Position numbers and translations under genes: made by a program
Shown here: piece after piece, positions 4,882 to 5,430 of the stretch
Layout of the letters: every line of letters starts with the position of its first letter
How positions within the stretch are numbered: position 1 is the first letter of the stretch
Notes under the pieces: generated by a model
The model's input: only the letters and a program-made list of their open reading frames with translations
Databases searched by the model: none
What the model was told of the DNA's origin: nothing
Assembly (NCBI GenBank): GCA_003161205.1
Contig: PMOU01000111.1
Span: 8,146 to 13,575, forward strand
Source: Actinomycetota bacterium
Lineage (GTDB): Bacteria > Actinomycetota > Actinomycetes > Streptosporangiales > Streptosporangiaceae
Direction: 5' to 3'
DNA: 5,430 bases

Positions 4882-5430
4882 CGTGCACGCGCTGATGCCC
4901 GGCGCGCCGTAGACGTGCGTGAAACCGACCCGGGGCGCCCCGGCTACCTGCCGGCCTCCGGCCCGGCCCTGCAGCTGGAGCACGATGTCAATGACCTGGC
5001 GCAGCCCGGACGCGCCGACCGGCTCGCCGTTGGCCAGGCAGCCGCCGTCGGTGTTGATGGGCAGCCGGCCGGTCGGAGCCGTCTCGCTGCGATCGATCAG
5101 CTCCTGCTGCGCGCCGTCCTCGCACAGGCCGGTCTCGGCCATGTGGTAGATCTCGGCGCCGGCGTCGGTATCCTGCAGCTGGGCGACCTGCACGTCGGAC
5201 GGGGCGACGCCCGCGGCCGCGAAGACCGCCCGGGCGGCGTCTACGCTGGGGCTGTGCCCGGCCTCCGGCGGCAGCCACGGCGCGAACACCTCGAATGATC
5301 CGAAGCGCCGGGTGCGCTTGGCCACCGCCGCCAGGCGCACCGGCCGCTCGCACAGGTCGGCGGCACGGTCGCCGCGCGCCAGCACCACCGCGGCGCCCCC
5401 CTCGCTCGGGGAGCAGAGCATGTACTGGGT
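4867..5430 (-). CDS. Thiolase-superfamily protein (SCP-x/Ltp-like), C-terminal part; 5' end outside window
   Basis: The frame is open from the window edge (5430) to TGA 4869-4867 and gives 187 visible residues starting TQYMLCSPSEGGAAVVLA, the usual thiolase domain-joining segment. The C-terminal thiolase fold follows: VAQLQDTDAGAEIYHMAE, then PINTDGGCLANGEPVGASGLRQ, then VGFTHVYGAPGISACTVL. Canonical thiolases have GHP and a CxG near the end. Here GHP is GEP (Glu codon at 5023-5025) and the last motif is YGAPG with no Cys in the canonical place. This is the divergent group often labelled thiolase, acetyl-CoA acetyltransferase or lipid-transfer protein in actinobacteria. Some relatives, such as steroid side-chain Ltp2, act as retro-aldolases with a DUF35 partner. 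It is the first gene in view of a minus-strand operon. The N-terminal nucleophile Cys region is not visible, so thiolysis or aldol cleavage cannot be decided. Confidence 0.88.
   Translation of the reverse strand, partial: TQYMLCSPSEGGAAVVLARGDRAADLCERPVRLAAVAKRTRRFGSFEVFAPWLPPEAGHSPSVDAARAVFAAAGVAPSDVQVAQLQDTDAGAEIYHMAETGLCEDGAQQELIDRSETAPTGRLPINTDGGCLANGEPVGASGLRQVIDIVLQLQGRAGGRQVAGAPRVGFTHVYGAPGISACTVLTA

Noticed and set aside
4618..5298. 226-codon plus-strand frame over the thiolase/dehydrogenase junction
   Set aside because: It is antisense to both genes. The QHSSRG-like repeats in it are only the 18-bp tandem repeat read in the opposite direction.

Overview
The window is high-GC DNA with strong GGAGG-type ribosome binding sites, GTG starts and tightly packed catabolic genes. 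It carries a mycofactocin-type short-chain dehydrogenase. Together these point to a soil-type actinomycete (Mycobacteriales, Pseudonocardiales, Frankiales or similar). Genus cannot be fixed from the sequence alone.

Layout. (1) 1-108: the last 35 residues of an acyl-CoA dehydrogenase, plus strand. (2) 109-216: a short control region with a candidate sigma70-type promoter whose spacer and -10 are overlaid by three alternating TAGAC/GTCTA half-sites, like a TetR-type operator. (3) 217-3533: a four-gene plus-strand operon encoding a small unrecognised 81-aa protein, a Rieske ring-hydroxylating oxygenase alpha subunit (4-bp GTGA overlap with the small gene), a classical SDR, and a mycofactocin-coupled SDR. 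(4) 3534-3555: a 22-bp convergent junction. (5) 3556-5430: a minus-strand operon with a thiolase-superfamily gene (5' end outside the window) followed by a second acyl-CoA dehydrogenase. These two are separated by a gap holding a tandem 18-bp repeat. No rRNA, tRNA, CRISPR array, IS element or origin was seen.

How the genes may work together (inference). The set looks like part of a catabolic cluster for a cyclic, terpenoid, steroid-like or otherwise hydrophobic substrate. The Rieske oxygenase would introduce hydroxyl group(s). The two SDRs would oxidise the resulting alcohols, one with ordinary NAD(P) and one passing electrons to mycofactocin. The acyl-CoA dehydrogenases and thiolase-like enzyme would shorten the CoA-activated carbon skeleton. 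The actual substrate cannot be read from this window.

Most unusual points: the small gene translationally overlapping the oxygenase gene with no beta subunit or ferredoxin in view; the 18-bp repeat that duplicates a stop/SD/start junction and carries a 26-codon bridging ORF, resembling the architecture (not the sequence) of mycobacterial MIRU elements; a thiolase with GEP in place of the catalytic GHP; and an SDR with Asp in place of the tetrad Asn.
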